Made by a program: the position numbers and the translations under genes. Shown here piece after piece: positions 1-10,800 of a stretch of DNA of 64,000 nt. Where the stretch lies: positions 84,632 through 148,631 of the forward strand of contig NZ_DASTPW010000004.1 of NCBI RefSeq assembly GCF_035762065.1, in the 5' to 3' direction. The notes under the pieces were generated by a model, which was not told the origin of the DNA, did not search any database, and worked only from the letters and a program-made list of their open reading frames with translations. The stretch comes from Methylibium sp035762065. GTDB taxonomy: Bacteria > Pseudomonadota > Gammaproteobacteria > Burkholderiales > Burkholderiaceae_C. Numbering within the stretch: the first letter of the stretch is position 1; every line of letters starts with the position of its first letter.

Positions 1-319
1 CGAGCACGTGCCGGCCCGCGAGCACCTGCTCGGCAAGCCACTGCGGGCCGCTCGCGTAGCGAGCGCCGGCGTCGAGGATCGCCTCCATCAACGGGTTGCC
101 GCGGCTCACGACGTTGCCGACGACGAAGAGGTCGGGCGCGAGCTTCAACTGCTCGGCGCCGAAACCTTCGATCCATTCGATGCCCTGGGCGCTGAGCTGC
201 TCGCTCATCGGCGGGTAAACGGCCGCATCGCACCCCGTCACCCGATGCCCGGCTTCCCGCGCCAGCGCCGCGAGCCCGCCCATGAAACTGCCCGCGATGC
301 CGAGGATGTGCAGGTGCAT
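1..319 (-). CDS. mpl: Mpl, UDP-N-acetylmuramate:L-Ala-gamma-D-Glu-meso-DAP ligase (5' part only)
   Basis: The first 106 codons are present; the rest lies beyond the left edge of the window. The protein opens MHLHILGIAGSFMGG, a Rossmann-type nucleotide-binding start typical of the Mpl/MurC ligases. It continues with GCDAAVYPPMSEQL, which is characteristic of Mpl rather than MurC. Mpl is a cytoplasmic ATP-dependent ligase that joins recovered murein tripeptide to UDP-MurNAc during peptidoglycan recycling. The ATG at 317-319 is the natural start because the glycine-rich motif follows directly. No neighbouring recycling gene is visible in the window. Confidence 0.9.
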   Translation of the reverse strand, partial: MHLHILGIAGSFMGGLAALAREAGHRVTGCDAAVYPPMSEQLSAQGIEWIEGFGAEQLKLAPDLFVVGNVVSRGNPLMEAILDAGARYASGPQWLAEQVLAGRHVL

Positions 320-430
320 GCCGAAGATTCTAGGCAGCGGGTCTGCTAGCGTGAGCCGAATGAGCAGCGAGGGTTTCCGGAGCGCCGCTTCCCGCGCGGG
401 GGGAGCGGCCGCAGGCCCCGGGGGGCGCCG

Positions 431-871
431 ATGACCGTGGGGTCGTCGAGCGGCATCGCGTGGATCGCGACCAGCGCCTGGGCCTACCCGGCGCTGGAGT
501 CGCTGCACATCGTCGGCATCGCGCTGCTGCTGGGCAACCTGGTGCTGTTCGAGGCGCGCGTCTGGGGCGCGGCCAGCGAGCTTCCCTTGCGTTCGCTGGC
601 GCGGCTCTCGCTCGGCCTCGCGGCCGGCGGCTTCGGCCTCGCGGCGCTGACGGGCATCGCCATGTTTTCGAGCCAACCGGGCGAACTGCTCGCGAACCGC
701 GCCTTCGTCATCAAGATGACGCTGCTGATGCTGGCCGGCCTGAACGCCGCGTTCTTCCATGCGCGCGGCAGCCTCGACGCGCCCGACGCCACGGCCCGTG
801 CGCTGACCCTGATCTCGCTGGGGCTGTGGCTCGCCGTCATCGCCTGCGGCCGGTGGATCGCCTACGTTTGA
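431..871 (+). CDS. Small integral membrane protein, DUF6644-like
   Basis: A 146-residue hydrophobic protein with about four predicted membrane spans (near residues 20-40, 57-78, 92-110 and 122-140). The N-terminal WAYPALESLHIVGIALLLG stretch resembles the DUF6644 family; that assignment is from memory and is tentative. The function is unknown. It ends 23 bp before a DUF6152 periplasmic protein on the same strand, so the two probably form a small operon. No convincing Shine-Dalgarno sequence precedes the ATG. Confidence 0.6.
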   Translation: MTVGSSSGIAWIATSAWAYPALESLHIVGIALLLGNLVLFEARVWGAASELPLRSLARLSLGLAAGGFGLAALTGIAMFSSQPGELLANRAFVIKMTLLMLAGLNAAFFHARGSLDAPDATARALTLISLGLWLAVIACGRWIAYV

Positions 872-894
872 CGCTCTGAACAGGAGACCGACCG

Positions 895-1359
895 ATGCAA
901 CGCCGAACCTTGATCACCGCCGCGGCACTCGCGCCCCTCGCCGCGCACGCCCACCACGGCTGGAGCAGCTTCGACCCGTCGCGGCCGATCTACCTGGAGG
1001 GCAAGGCCGCCAAGGTGGAGTGGCGCAACCCGCATGCGCAGCTGCAGCTCGAGTTGCAGGCCGACTTGAAGCTGCCGGGCGACCTGGCCGGGCGCAGCGT
1101 GCCGGCGCAGTCGTCGCCGGTCGAAGGCGCGGCGATCCTGAAGGCCGCGCAGTTGCCGACGCGCAAGGACAAGGTCTGGAACGTCGAGCTTGCGCCGGTG
1201 TCGCGGATGGAGGCCTGGAAGGTCGCGCCGATCCAGGCGGGCGAATCGCTCGCGGTGGTGGGCTACACCTTCGCGGGCGAGAAGGGCGAGGCGGTGCTGC
1301 GCGCCGAGTACCTGTTCGTGGCCGGGAAGGTCTACGGGCTGCGGTCGTCGCCGGCCTGA
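895..1359 (+). CDS. Exported DUF6152 family protein
   Basis: A 154-residue protein with a cleavable signal peptide (MQRRTLITAAALAPLAAHA) followed at once by HHGWSSFD, the hallmark N-terminus of DUF6152. The mature part is predicted to be a small periplasmic beta-rich domain of about 135 residues. The paired histidines at the mature N-terminus could bind a metal, but this is inference. A CAGGAGAC ribosome site sits 8 bp upstream of the ATG. It is probably co-transcribed with the membrane protein just upstream; the pairing suggests a membrane-associated function that is not characterised. Confidence 0.8.
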   Translation: MQRRTLITAAALAPLAAHAHHGWSSFDPSRPIYLEGKAAKVEWRNPHAQLQLELQADLKLPGDLAGRSVPAQSSPVEGAAILKAAQLPTRKDKVWNVELAPVSRMEAWKVAPIQAGESLAVVGYTFAGEKGEAVLRAEYLFVAGKVYGLRSSPA

Positions 1360-1397
1360 GGTCGCTGGGCGCGCGGGGGCGCCCGTGACGGCGCTCG

Positions 1398-2704
<1,307 letters not shown>

Positions 2705-2705
<1 letters not shown>

Positions 2706-3664
2706 CAGTGGATGCGGCGCGGGCCGCGCTCGTGCAGGCCGGCTTCGGCATCGTCGCCGGCTTCGGGCGGCATGTCGGGGCTCTCGCCTTCGCCTTCGGC
2801 CTCGGGCAGCGCCCAGAAGAAGCGGTCGGGCACGACGTTGCCCATGCCGGGCCGGAAGCCCGCGTCGAGCGACTGGTCGAGGAAGCTCAACGCCTCGGAG
2901 ACGGCAAGGTGCAGGTCCTGCCCGCTCGCGCGCAGCGAGGCGAGCGCGGCCGACAGCGTTTCGCCGGCGCCGACGAAGCTGGTCTCGAAGCGCTCGAACT
3001 TCTCGCCGGTGATCGCGCCCTGCGGCGAAGCGAGCACGTTGTCGACGTAGGCGGTGCCGCCCTTCGCCGACGGCAGCGTGATGCCGGTGACGAGCACGTA
3101 CTTCGCCCCCAGTTCGCCGGCCGCGACCGCGAGTTCGCGCGCCGACGGCGGGCGCTCGCCTTCCCATTCGGGCAGCAGCAGGTCGATCAATGTCTGCTGG
3201 TTGCCGACCAGCACCTCGGTAGCCGGCAGGATCAGTTCGCGCCAGGCGTCGAGGTAGGCCTGCTGCTCGTCGTCGTCGAGCCAGGCGACGGTGTTCGCGT
3301 AGGTGACGAGCGGTACCTCGGTGTAGTCGCTCAAGACCTCGGCCACCGAGGCCACGCCCTCGGCGCTGCCGAGGAAGCCGACCTTCCAGGCCGCGATCGT
3401 CACGTCCTCGAGGATGCTGCGCGCCTGCTCGACGATCGCGTCGGGCTCGATCTCGTGCGACTCGAACACCTCGGCGGTGTCGCGCAGCACGATCGCGGTG
3501 ACGATCGGCAGCGGGTGCGCCCCCATCGCGGCGATGGTCGAGATGTCGCCGGCGAGGCCGCCCGCGCCGCTCGGCTCGCTGGCGTTGAAGCTCATCACGC
3601 AGGCGGGCGGCGCGTCGTCGCTTTCCGCGTCGCTGGCCTCGGTGCTCGAAGCGTCGGCATTCAT
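2705..3664 (-). CDS. thiD: ThiD-like hydroxymethylpyrimidine / phosphomethylpyrimidine kinase
   Basis: A 319-residue ribokinase-fold kinase of the thiamin pathway. The N-terminal substrate motif reads MSFNASEPSGAGGLAGD, close to the ThiD SDPSGGAGIQAD motif. The C-terminal ATP/anion-hole motif reads FVGAGETLSAAL; here the cysteine found in classical ThiD (GxGC) is glutamate. N- and C-terminal acidic, low-complexity tails of about 23 and 40 residues flank the core. The ATG at 3664 is preferred over an adjacent GTG at 3667. It is the first gene of a thiD-hemL operon and is divergent from rubredoxin. Whether it phosphorylates HMP, HMP-P or a related compound cannot be read from sequence. Confidence 0.82.
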
Positions 3665-3792
3665 CACGGATCGGGGGGTTGGGTGCGATGCGAAGGCCGG
3701 GGTCCGCGCAGGCGGTCACGGACTTCGAGGAAATGATGAGGATTGTTGCCCAGGTGTCCTCGGTAGCTCGTTTTCTCGCGAAGACCGCTGGC

Positions 3793-3798
3793 TAGAAT
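3793..3798 (+). promoter_or_regulatory. Candidate -10 box for rubredoxin
   Basis: TAGAAT lies 45 bp before the rubredoxin GTG in the divergent thiD/rubredoxin gap. The -35 region (TTTTCT at about 16 bp spacing) is weak, so this is only a plausible sigma-70 -10 element. Confidence 0.3.
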
Positions 3799-3843
3799 CT
3801 TTTTCGTCATTGTAGAGAGCGTGTTTTTTCCTTCAGCAAGCCC

Positions 3844-4017
3844 GTGAGCGAAGCCAAAACCTGGATGTGCCTGATCTGCGGCTGGATCTACGACGAAGCC
3901 GCAGGCGACCCCGAACACGGCATCGCACCCGGCACCGCCTGGGCCGACGTGCCGATGAACTGGACCTGCCCCGAGTGCGGTGCGCGCAAGGAGGACTTCG
4001 AGATGGTGCAGATCTAG
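3844..4017 (+). CDS. Rubredoxin
   Basis: A 57-residue protein from a GTG start. It carries the two iron-binding cysteine pairs of rubredoxin: CLICGWIYDEAAGDPEHG, then WTCPECGARKEDFE, both arranged CxxC. Rubredoxins are small one-electron carriers with a single Fe(Cys)4 centre in the cytoplasm. It sits between the divergent thiD-hemL operon and the pilG operon. The start is chosen because the GTG places a short SEAKTW lead before the first cysteine pair, as in the family. The electron-transfer partner is not indicated by the neighbours. Confidence 0.93.
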   Translation: MSEAKTWMCLICGWIYDEAAGDPEHGIAPGTAWADVPMNWTCPECGARKEDFEMVQI

Positions 4018-4075
4018 CGCCGCTCGAACGCCCGAGTCCGATGTAGCCCCCTTCCCGACGACCAGGAGCCCTGCG

Positions 4076-4495
4076 GTGAACGAAGTGTCGATGTCCGAAG
4101 CTCCGCAGGCCGTGTCCGCCGCCGCGATGGTGCGCGTGCTGGTGATCGACGACAGCAACACCATCCGCCGCAGCGCCGAGATCTTCCTGAAGCAGGGCGG
4201 TCATCAGGTCGTGCTCGCCGAAGACGGCTTCGACGCGCTGGCGAAGGTCAACGATCACCAGCCCGACCTGATCTTCTGCGACATCCTGATGCCCCGGCTC
4301 GACGGCTACCAGACCTGCGCCATCATCAAGCGCAACCCCCGCTTCGCCGACGTGCCGGTGATCATGCTGTCGTCGAAGGACGGTCTGTTCGACAAGGCCC
4401 GCGGGCGCATGGTCGGCTCGGAAGACTACCTGACCAAGCCCTTCACCAAGGACCAGCTGCTGCAGGCGGTGCGCCAGCACCGGCCGGCGCTCTGA
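4076..4495 (+). CDS. pilG: PilG, single-domain response regulator of the twitching motility pathway
   Basis: A 139-residue CheY-like receiver. VRVLVIDDSNTIRRSAE carries the acidic pair, the phosphoacceptor is D69 in IFCDILMPRLDGYQT, and the conserved lysine is in YLTKPFTKDQ. PilG receives phosphate from the ChpA kinase and controls extension of type IV pili. The GTG start is chosen because AGGAG (4064-4068) lies 7 bp upstream; an internal ATG at 4091 is the alternative. It is the first gene of pilG-pilH-pilI-pilJ-chpA. Confidence 0.93.
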   Translation: MNEVSMSEAPQAVSAAAMVRVLVIDDSNTIRRSAEIFLKQGGHQVVLAEDGFDALAKVNDHQPDLIFCDILMPRLDGYQTCAIIKRNPRFADVPVIMLSSKDGLFDKARGRMVGSEDYLTKPFTKDQLLQAVRQHRPAL

Positions 4496-4536
4496 CGCCT
4501 TTTCTCCTGCTTGCACGAGTCCCCCGCGAGGCACCC

Positions 4537-4902
4537 ATGGCCATCGAAAAGATCCTGCTCGTCGACGACTCGAAGACCGAGTTGCATTTCCTCTCCGACT
4601 TGCTGAGCAAGCGCGGCTACAAGGTCCGCACCGCCGAGAACGGCGAGGACGCGATGCGCCGCCTCGGCGAGGAAAAGCCCGACCTGATCCTGATGGACGT
4701 CGTCATGCCCGGCCAGAACGGCTTCCAGCTGACGCGCGCGATCACGCGCGACCCCCGCTTCACCGACGTGCCGGTGATCATGTGCACCAGCAAGAACCAG
4801 GAAACCGACAAGGTCTGGGGCATGCGCCAGGGCGCGCGCGACTACGTCGTCAAGCCGGTCGACGCGAACGAGCTGATCGCCAAGATCCGCGCGTTCGACT
4901 GA
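4537..4902 (+). CDS. pilH: PilH, single-domain response regulator of the twitching motility pathway
   Basis: A 121-residue CheY-like receiver, just a receiver domain in length. It begins MAIEKILLVDDSKTELHFL, has phosphoacceptor D54 in ILMDVVMPGQNGFQ, the switch threonine region IMCTSKNQETD and the lysine in YVVKPVDANE. In the Pil-Chp pathway PilH acts opposite to PilG, probably as a phosphate sink or for pilus retraction. It lies 41 bp after pilG and 37 bp before pilI in one operon. Confidence 0.93.
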   Translation: MAIEKILLVDDSKTELHFLSDLLSKRGYKVRTAENGEDAMRRLGEEKPDLILMDVVMPGQNGFQLTRAITRDPRFTDVPVIMCTSKNQETDKVWGMRQGARDYVVKPVDANELIAKIRAFD

Positions 4903-4939
4903 GCCGCCGATTCCGAGCACGCAAGAGGAAGCGTCCGGC

Positions 4940-5467
4940 ATGGCCAAGAGGGAAGCGCTGCGCGAGCTTCAAAGCCGGCTCGCCGAGCGGCTGCAGGCGA
5001 CGCGGCAGGAAACCGATGCGGCCAGCTGGCTCGCGATCGAAGCCGCCGGTCACGGCCTGCTGCTGCCGCTGGCCCAGGCCGGCGAGATCTTCGCGCTGCC
5101 GGCGATGGCTGCGGTGCCGCACACGCACCCGTGGTTCCTCGGCGTCGCCAACCTGCGCGGCCGCCTGCACGGCGTGGTCGATCTGGCTGCCTTCCTCGGC
5201 CTGCGGCGCGAGCCGCTGGGCGACGTCGCGCGCGAACAGTGCCGGCTGGTCGCCTTCAATCCTTCGCTCGAGCTGAATTGCGCGGTGCTGGTCGACCGGC
5301 TGGCGGGCCTGCGCTCGTCCGAGCAGATCCGCGCCGAAGCAAACGAAACCGCGTGGCGGCCGGCCTTCGCCGGCTTCGCCGGGCTCGATCCCCAGGGGCG
5401 CCGCTGGCAGGAGATCCAGCTCGCGGCGCTGGCCACCGATCCGCAGTTCATGAAGATCGCGCGCTGA
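4940..5467 (+). CDS. pilI: PilI, CheW-like coupling protein
   Basis: A 175-residue CheW-domain protein. After an N-terminal helix of about 30 residues comes the CheW fold with the family motif FLGVANLRGRLHGVVDL near residues 67-83. PilI links the PilJ receptor to the ChpA kinase at the inner membrane. Position between pilH and pilJ is the standard arrangement. The sequence around residues 110-125 (CRLVAFNPSLELNCAVLVD) matches the second CheW subdomain. Confidence 0.92.
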   Translation: MAKREALRELQSRLAERLQATRQETDAASWLAIEAAGHGLLLPLAQAGEIFALPAMAAVPHTHPWFLGVANLRGRLHGVVDLAAFLGLRREPLGDVAREQCRLVAFNPSLELNCAVLVDRLAGLRSSEQIRAEANETAWRPAFAGFAGLDPQGRRWQEIQLAALATDPQFMKIAR

Positions 5468-5537
5468 AGCCATGGCGCGCGCCCAGGCCGGCTTTGCCAC
5501 CGACACCGATAGACCCCGAGATGACCGAGAGGCGCGT

Positions 5538-7835
5538 ATGAGTTTCATGGACAAGTTCAAGAGCCGCAGGCCCCGCAAGTCGGCCTCCGACGTCGACGAG
5601 CTGCCGTTCGACGACGCCTACCCGTCGCCCGACGAGCCGATGCCCGGCGGGCACGAGCCGACGATCACGATGGACACGCGCGCCGGCAGCGGCTCGGACG
5701 ATTCGTCGATCATTTCGGAGGTCGCCTCCGAACTGCCGGCCGCGCGCTCGCCGGCCGCCGAAGCACGGCTCGGCGGCGGCGCGGCCCTGCCGCTGATCGG
5801 CAAGCTCGGGATCGCCGACCAGCAACGCAGCCTGACGGTGCTGGCGCTGGTCGGCCTGGTCCTGCTCGGCGTGGTCGGCGGCGGCGCGGTCATCTCCGCG
5901 AACCGCAGCGCCGCGCAGGTCGCCGCGACCGGCGATGCGCTGATGCAGTCGCAGCGGCTCGCGAAGTCGGTCTCGCAGGCGGCGCTCGGCAGCGCCAGTG
6001 CCTTCCCCGAGGTCAAGGACAGCGTCGGCGTGCTCGTGACCGCCGCGAGCGGTCTGGCCGGCGGCAACGACATGACCGCCGCGGCGCCGTCGTCGGTGCA
6101 GCCGGCGCTCGAGCCGCTGATGCCGCTGGTGCAGCGCGCCGAGAAGAACGCCGGCGTGGTGCTGGCCCAGCAGCAGACGCTGACGCAGGTCAGCCAGGCG
6201 CTGCGCAACATCAACCGGCAGTCGGCCGAGCTGCTCGAGACCGCCGAGACCGTCGCTTCGCTGAAGGTGCAGCAGGGCGCGACCTCGGCCGAGCTGTCGG
6301 CTGCCGGCCAGTTGGTGATGCTGACCCAGCGCATCGGCAAGTCGGCCAACGAACTGCTGACCTTCGAAGGCGTGTCGCCCGAGGCGGTGTTCCTGCTTGG
6401 CAAGGACTTGAACGCCTTCCGCGAGATCGGCACCGGGCTGCTCGAAGGGAATGCCGAGCTGCGCCTGCCGCCAGCCAAGGACGCCGCGGTGCGCGACAGC
6501 CTCGCCACGCTGATGCAGCAGTACGAGGGCACCCGCTCGCAGGCCGGTCAGATCCTCGGCAACCTGCAGAGCCTGATCGCCGCGCGCGAGGCGCAGACCT
6601 CGATCCTGGCCGACAGCGAACCGCTGCGCAAAGGCTTCCAGGAGGTGCAGGCGCAGGTGCAGGCGCAAGCCGGCGTCGGCTTCGGCCGCGCGCTGCTGCT
6701 GGGGCTGGCCGCGCTGATGACGCTCGGCGGCATCGGCGGCCTTGCCTACATCTTCCTGCACGAGCAGCGCTCGCGCACCGCCTCCGCGGACGCGCAGCGC
6801 GAGGACGCGGTGCGCCAGGAGCAGGAGGCCAAGCGCATCAACGACGCCAACCAGGCGGCGATTCTTCGGCTGATGAACGAACTGCAGACGGTCGCCGAAG
6901 GCGATCTGACGCAGCAGGCGACGGTCACCGAGGACATCACCGGCGCGATCGCCGACTCGGTGAACTACACCGTCGAGGAACTGCGCAACCTCGTCTCGCA
7001 GGTGCAGGGCTCGGTGTCGCGCATGACCGAGACGACGACGCAGGTCGAAGTCACCTCGACCGAGCTGCTCGCCGCTTCCGACGAGCAGCTGCGCGAGATC
7101 CGCGAGACCGGCGAATCGGTGCTGCAGATGGCCGGCCGCATCAACGACGTGTCGGCGCAGGCGAACCAGTCGGCGCAAGTGGCGCGGCAATCGCTGATGG
7201 CCGCGGAGTCCGGCCTGCATGCGGTGCAGAACGCGATCGGCGGCATGAACACGCTGCGCGACCAGATCCAGGACACCTCCAAGCGCATCAAGCGCCTCGG
7301 CGAGTCCTCGCAGGAAATCGGCGAGATCACCGAGCTGATCTCGGACATCACCGAGCAGACGAACGTGCTCGCGCTCAACGCCGCCATCCAGGCGGCCTCG
7401 GCGGGCGAGGCGGGCCGCGGCTTCTCGGTCGTCGCCGAGGAAGTGCAGCGGCTGGCCGAACGCTCGGGCGACGCGACCAAGCAGATCGCCGCGCTGGTGA
7501 AGACGATTCAGACCGACACCCAGGACGCGGTAGCCGCGATGGAGCGCTCGACGCAGGGCGTGGTCGAAGGCGCACGGCTGTCCGACAACGCCGGCACCGC
7601 GCTCGGCGAGATCGACCGCGTCTCGCGCCAGCTCGCCGAGCTGATCGAGGACATCTCCAACGAAGCGGCGCGCGAAGCGAAGTCCGCCAACGTGGTGGCC
7701 GCGAACATCCAGCACATCTTCGCGGTGACCGAGCAGACCGGCGACGGCACCCGCTCAACCGCGCAACTGGTGCGCGAGCTGTCGCGCACGGCCGAGGAGC
7801 TGAAGGCCTCGGTCGCGCGCTTCAAGATCGCCTGA
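5538..7835 (+). CDS. pilJ: PilJ, methyl-accepting chemoreceptor for type IV pili
   Basis: A 765-residue inner-membrane receptor. The cytoplasmic N-terminus (~90 residues, acidic) is longer than usual. It is followed by a membrane span near residues 97-117, two PilJ-type periplasmic helical modules with repeated QRIGKSANELLTFEG-like signatures, and a second span near 395-415 (ALLLGLAALMTLGGIGGLAYI). HAMP and a methyl-accepting signalling domain follow, with the hairpin tip EQTNVLALNAAIQAASAGEAGRG (first part quoted only as a landmark). The ATG at 5538 is preferred over an in-frame ATG at 5472 because GAGAGG lies 5 bp upstream. It senses pilus-derived or surface signals and regulates ChpA. Confidence 0.93.
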   Translation: MSFMDKFKSRRPRKSASDVDELPFDDAYPSPDEPMPGGHEPTITMDTRAGSGSDDSSIISEVASELPAARSPAAEARLGGGAALPLIGKLGIADQQRSLTVLALVGLVLLGVVGGGAVISANRSAAQVAATGDALMQSQRLAKSVSQAALGSASAFPEVKDSVGVLVTAASGLAGGNDMTAAAPSSVQPALEPLMPLVQRAEKNAGVVLAQQQTLTQVSQALRNINRQSAELLETAETVASLKVQQGATSAELSAAGQLVMLTQRIGKSANELLTFEGVSPEAVFLLGKDLNAFREIGTGLLEGNAELRLPPAKDAAVRDSLATLMQQYEGTRSQAGQILGNLQSLIAAREAQTSILADSEPLRKGFQEVQAQVQAQAGVGFGRALLLGLAALMTLGGIGGLAYIFLHEQRSRTASADAQREDAVRQEQEAKRINDANQAAILRLMNELQTVAEGDLTQQATVTEDITGAIADSVNYTVEELRNLVSQVQGSVSRMTETTTQVEVTSTELLAASDEQLREIRETGESVLQMAGRINDVSAQANQSAQVARQSLMAAESGLHAVQNAIGGMNTLRDQIQDTSKRIKRLGESSQEIGEITELISDITEQTNVLALNAAIQAASAGEAGRGFSVVAEEVQRLAERSGDATKQIAALVKTIQTDTQDAVAAMERSTQGVVEGARLSDNAGTALGEIDRVSRQLAELIEDISNEAAREAKSANVVAANIQHIFAVTEQTGDGTRSTAQLVRELSRTAEELKASVARFKIA

Positions 7836-7861
7836 CGCCCCCACGCCGAACCGACCGCCGC

Positions 7862-10800
7862 ATGGACAGCCTGCCCTCGCAACCCCTGAGCGACATCCGC
7901 GATGACAGTGCGCTCGCCTGGGTGCAGGAGGAGCTGCGCAAGTCGCTCGAGCTCGCGCACAAGTCGCTGCGCCGCACGCTGAAGGAACGCGAGGCCGCGG
8001 CCGGCTCCGATCTCGACGATGTCGAGGCGACGCCGCTGCGCACCGCGCGGCAGCAGCTGCATCAGGCCGTCGGCGTGCTGGAACTGGTGAACCTGCGCGG
8101 CGGCGCGGCGCTGCTGCGCGGCAGCGAAGCCGCGGTGCAGCGCTTCATCGCCAAGCCGGCGAAGCTCGACATGGCGGCGATCGACACGATCGAGCGCGCC
8201 TCGTTCGCGCTGCACGATTTCCTCACGCGCCGCATCGCCGGCCATCCGGTCTCGCCGCTCGCGCTGTTTCCGCAGTACCGCGCGGTGCACGAGCTGGCCG
8301 GCACCGAGCGCATCCATCCGGCCGACCTCTGGGACTTCGAATGGCAGTGGTCCAGCCTCGCGCCGCGCTCCGGTGACGCGCCGACCGCGCGTGCGGCCGA
8401 CGCCGACGCGCTGACCGCTTTCGAAAAGGACGTGCTCGCGTCGATGCGCGGCGGCGGCGCCGAGCCGCTGCGCCGCCTCGGCGAGCTGAGCGCGGAGCTG
8501 TCGGCCGGCGTTGCGACCGGGCCGGGCGGTGCGCAGCTTGGAAGCCTCTGGCAACTCGCGGCCGGCTTCTTCGAAGGCCAGGCGCAGGGGCTGCTGCCGT
8601 CGGACGTCTATGCGAAGCGCGTCGCCTCGCGGCTGCTGGCCCAATTGCGCCAGCAAAGCCGCGGCGACGCGACCGCGAGCGAGCGCCTCGCGCGCGAGCT
8701 GCTGTTCTTCTGCGCGCGTTCGGGCCGCCCGTCGGCCGGCGCTGCGCCGCAGCTCGACCGCATCCATGCGGCCTGGCCGACGGTGCGCGACGAGGTCGCG
8801 ATCGACTACTCGACCGTGCAGCTCGGCCGCCACGACCCGGCCTGGATCACCCAGGCGCGCAAGCGCGTCGCGGCGGCGAAGGACAGCTGGTCGGCGGTCG
8901 CCGGCGGCGAGATGCACCGGCTGGGCAATCTCAACGAGCAGTTCTCGCTGGTGCGCGATTCGCTCGAGCGGCTCGTGCCCGGCGGCGAGGTGCTCGGCGA
9001 AGCGATGGCCGCCGCGGTCGGCGCTACGGTGCAGGCCGGCCAGAACGGGCAAGTCCCCGAGCCGGCGCTCGCGATGGAAGTCGCGACCAGCCTGCTCTAC
9101 CTCGAAGCCGCGCTCGAGGAGGGCGCGTTCGACCAGCCCGAGCAGGCCGCGCGCGTGCACCGGCTCGCGCAGCGCGTCGGCGCGGTACGCGGCGCCGCGC
9201 AGCCGGAGGCGCTCGAGACCTGGATGGAGGAGCTGTACCGCCGCGTCTCCGATCGCCAGACGATGGGCAGCGTCGTGCAGGAGCTGCGCAGCTCGCTGTC
9301 CGAATCCGAGAAGCTGATCGACCAGTTCTTCCGCAGCCCCGACGATCCCTCGGTGCTGATCCCGGTGCCGGCGCAGCTGCAGGCCATGCGCGGCGTGCTG
9401 TCGGTGCTGGGCCTCGACGCCGCGACGCACGCGGTGCTGCGCATGCGCGACGACGTCGACGCGCTGGTGGCGGCCGGCGCACAGGCGCGCCACGAGCAGC
9501 CGCTGTTCGAGCGCCTGGCCGGCAACCTCAGCGCGATGAGCTTCCTGATCGACCTGCTCGGCGTGCAGCCGCAGACGGTCAAGGCGCTGTTCCGCTACGA
9601 CGAGGCCAGCGGCCTGCTGCGCTCGCGCATGGGCCGCGCCAACTCGGCGCTCGAAGCCGCGGCCGCGCCGCGGCTCGACCCCGAGCTGATCGCCCAGGCG
9701 CAGGCGCTCGCCGCCGCGGTGGCCGACCCGGCGACGCCGGCCGAACAGGTCTCGCGCGACCTCGAACGCTTCGCGCGCGACCCCGGCGTGCTGGCCCAGC
9801 CGGCGCTGGTCGCCAACCTCGATGCGGCGCGCAGCGCGCTCGAACAGGCCGCGGCCCCCGGCATGGGCAACGCCGCCCGCGCCTTCGCCCGCGAGCACGC
9901 GAGCGAGATGCTGGCCGACTTCGCCGCGACCGGCGCCGAGCCGGTCGGCCTGCCGCCGCTCGACGACGTGCCGGCGATCGCGCCGATCTCGCTGGCGCCG
10001 GCTGCCGCGCCGCTGGTCGATCTGGAGACCGACGACGAGATGCGCGAGGTCTTCCTCGAGGAAGCGCGCGAGGTCGTCGCTGAGGCCGGCGCCGCGCTCG
10101 ACGCGCTGGCGGAGGTGCCGCAGGCGGTCGACCAACTCACCACGGTGCGGCGCGCCTTCCACACGCTGAAGGGCAGCTCGCGGATGGTCGGCCTCGCCGA
10201 ATTCGGCGAAGCGGCCTGGGCCTGCGAGCAGCTCTACAACGACCTGCTCGCTCGCCAGCACGGCGCGACGCCCGACGTGCTCGCCGCGAGCCAGGACGTC
10301 GTCGCCCATCTGGCGCGCTGGGTCGAAGCGGTCGCGGGCGGCGCGGACGCCGGCTGGAGCGCCGCGCCGGTGCGCGCGGTCGCCGACGCGCTGCGGCTCG
10401 AAGGCCGGCGCATCGCGCTGCCGGGGGCGCCGACGCAGCCCGGAGCGGCCGGCGCCGCTTCCCTCGCGAGTCCGGCGGCCGCGGCCGAATCGCTGTCCGA
10501 GCCGGCAGCCGCGGCCGTCGCGCTGCGCGAGCCCGATGCCACGGTCGCCTTCGGGTTCGATCCGGCGGATGCCACGCCCGCTGCGTCGTTCGACACCGAT
10601 GCGACCTTGCCCCTGGCCGACGTGCTCCCGCCGGGCATCGAACTGCCCGAAGCCACCGAGCTCGACCTCGCGCTGCCGGCCGCCCAAGCCATGCCGCTGA
10701 TCGACGCCGAGCCGCCCGCGGACGCCGCGCCGAGCGCCGCCGGCCTCGACTTCGAATTCAGGCTCGACATCGACGAGCCCGCTGCTCCGCAGCCGGCGCT

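Noticed and set aside
360..430. G/C-rich leader before the DUF6644-like gene considered as another copy of the dispersed repeat
   Set aside because: It lacks the GTTGCGGCTTCGCCGC and GCCGGATCCGCGGC blocks; only general G+C richness is shared.
1367..1384. Hairpin GGGCGC/GCGCCC between the DUF6152 gene and hemL
   Set aside because: Only a 6-bp G/C stem with no T tract on either strand; such stems are expected by chance at this G+C content.
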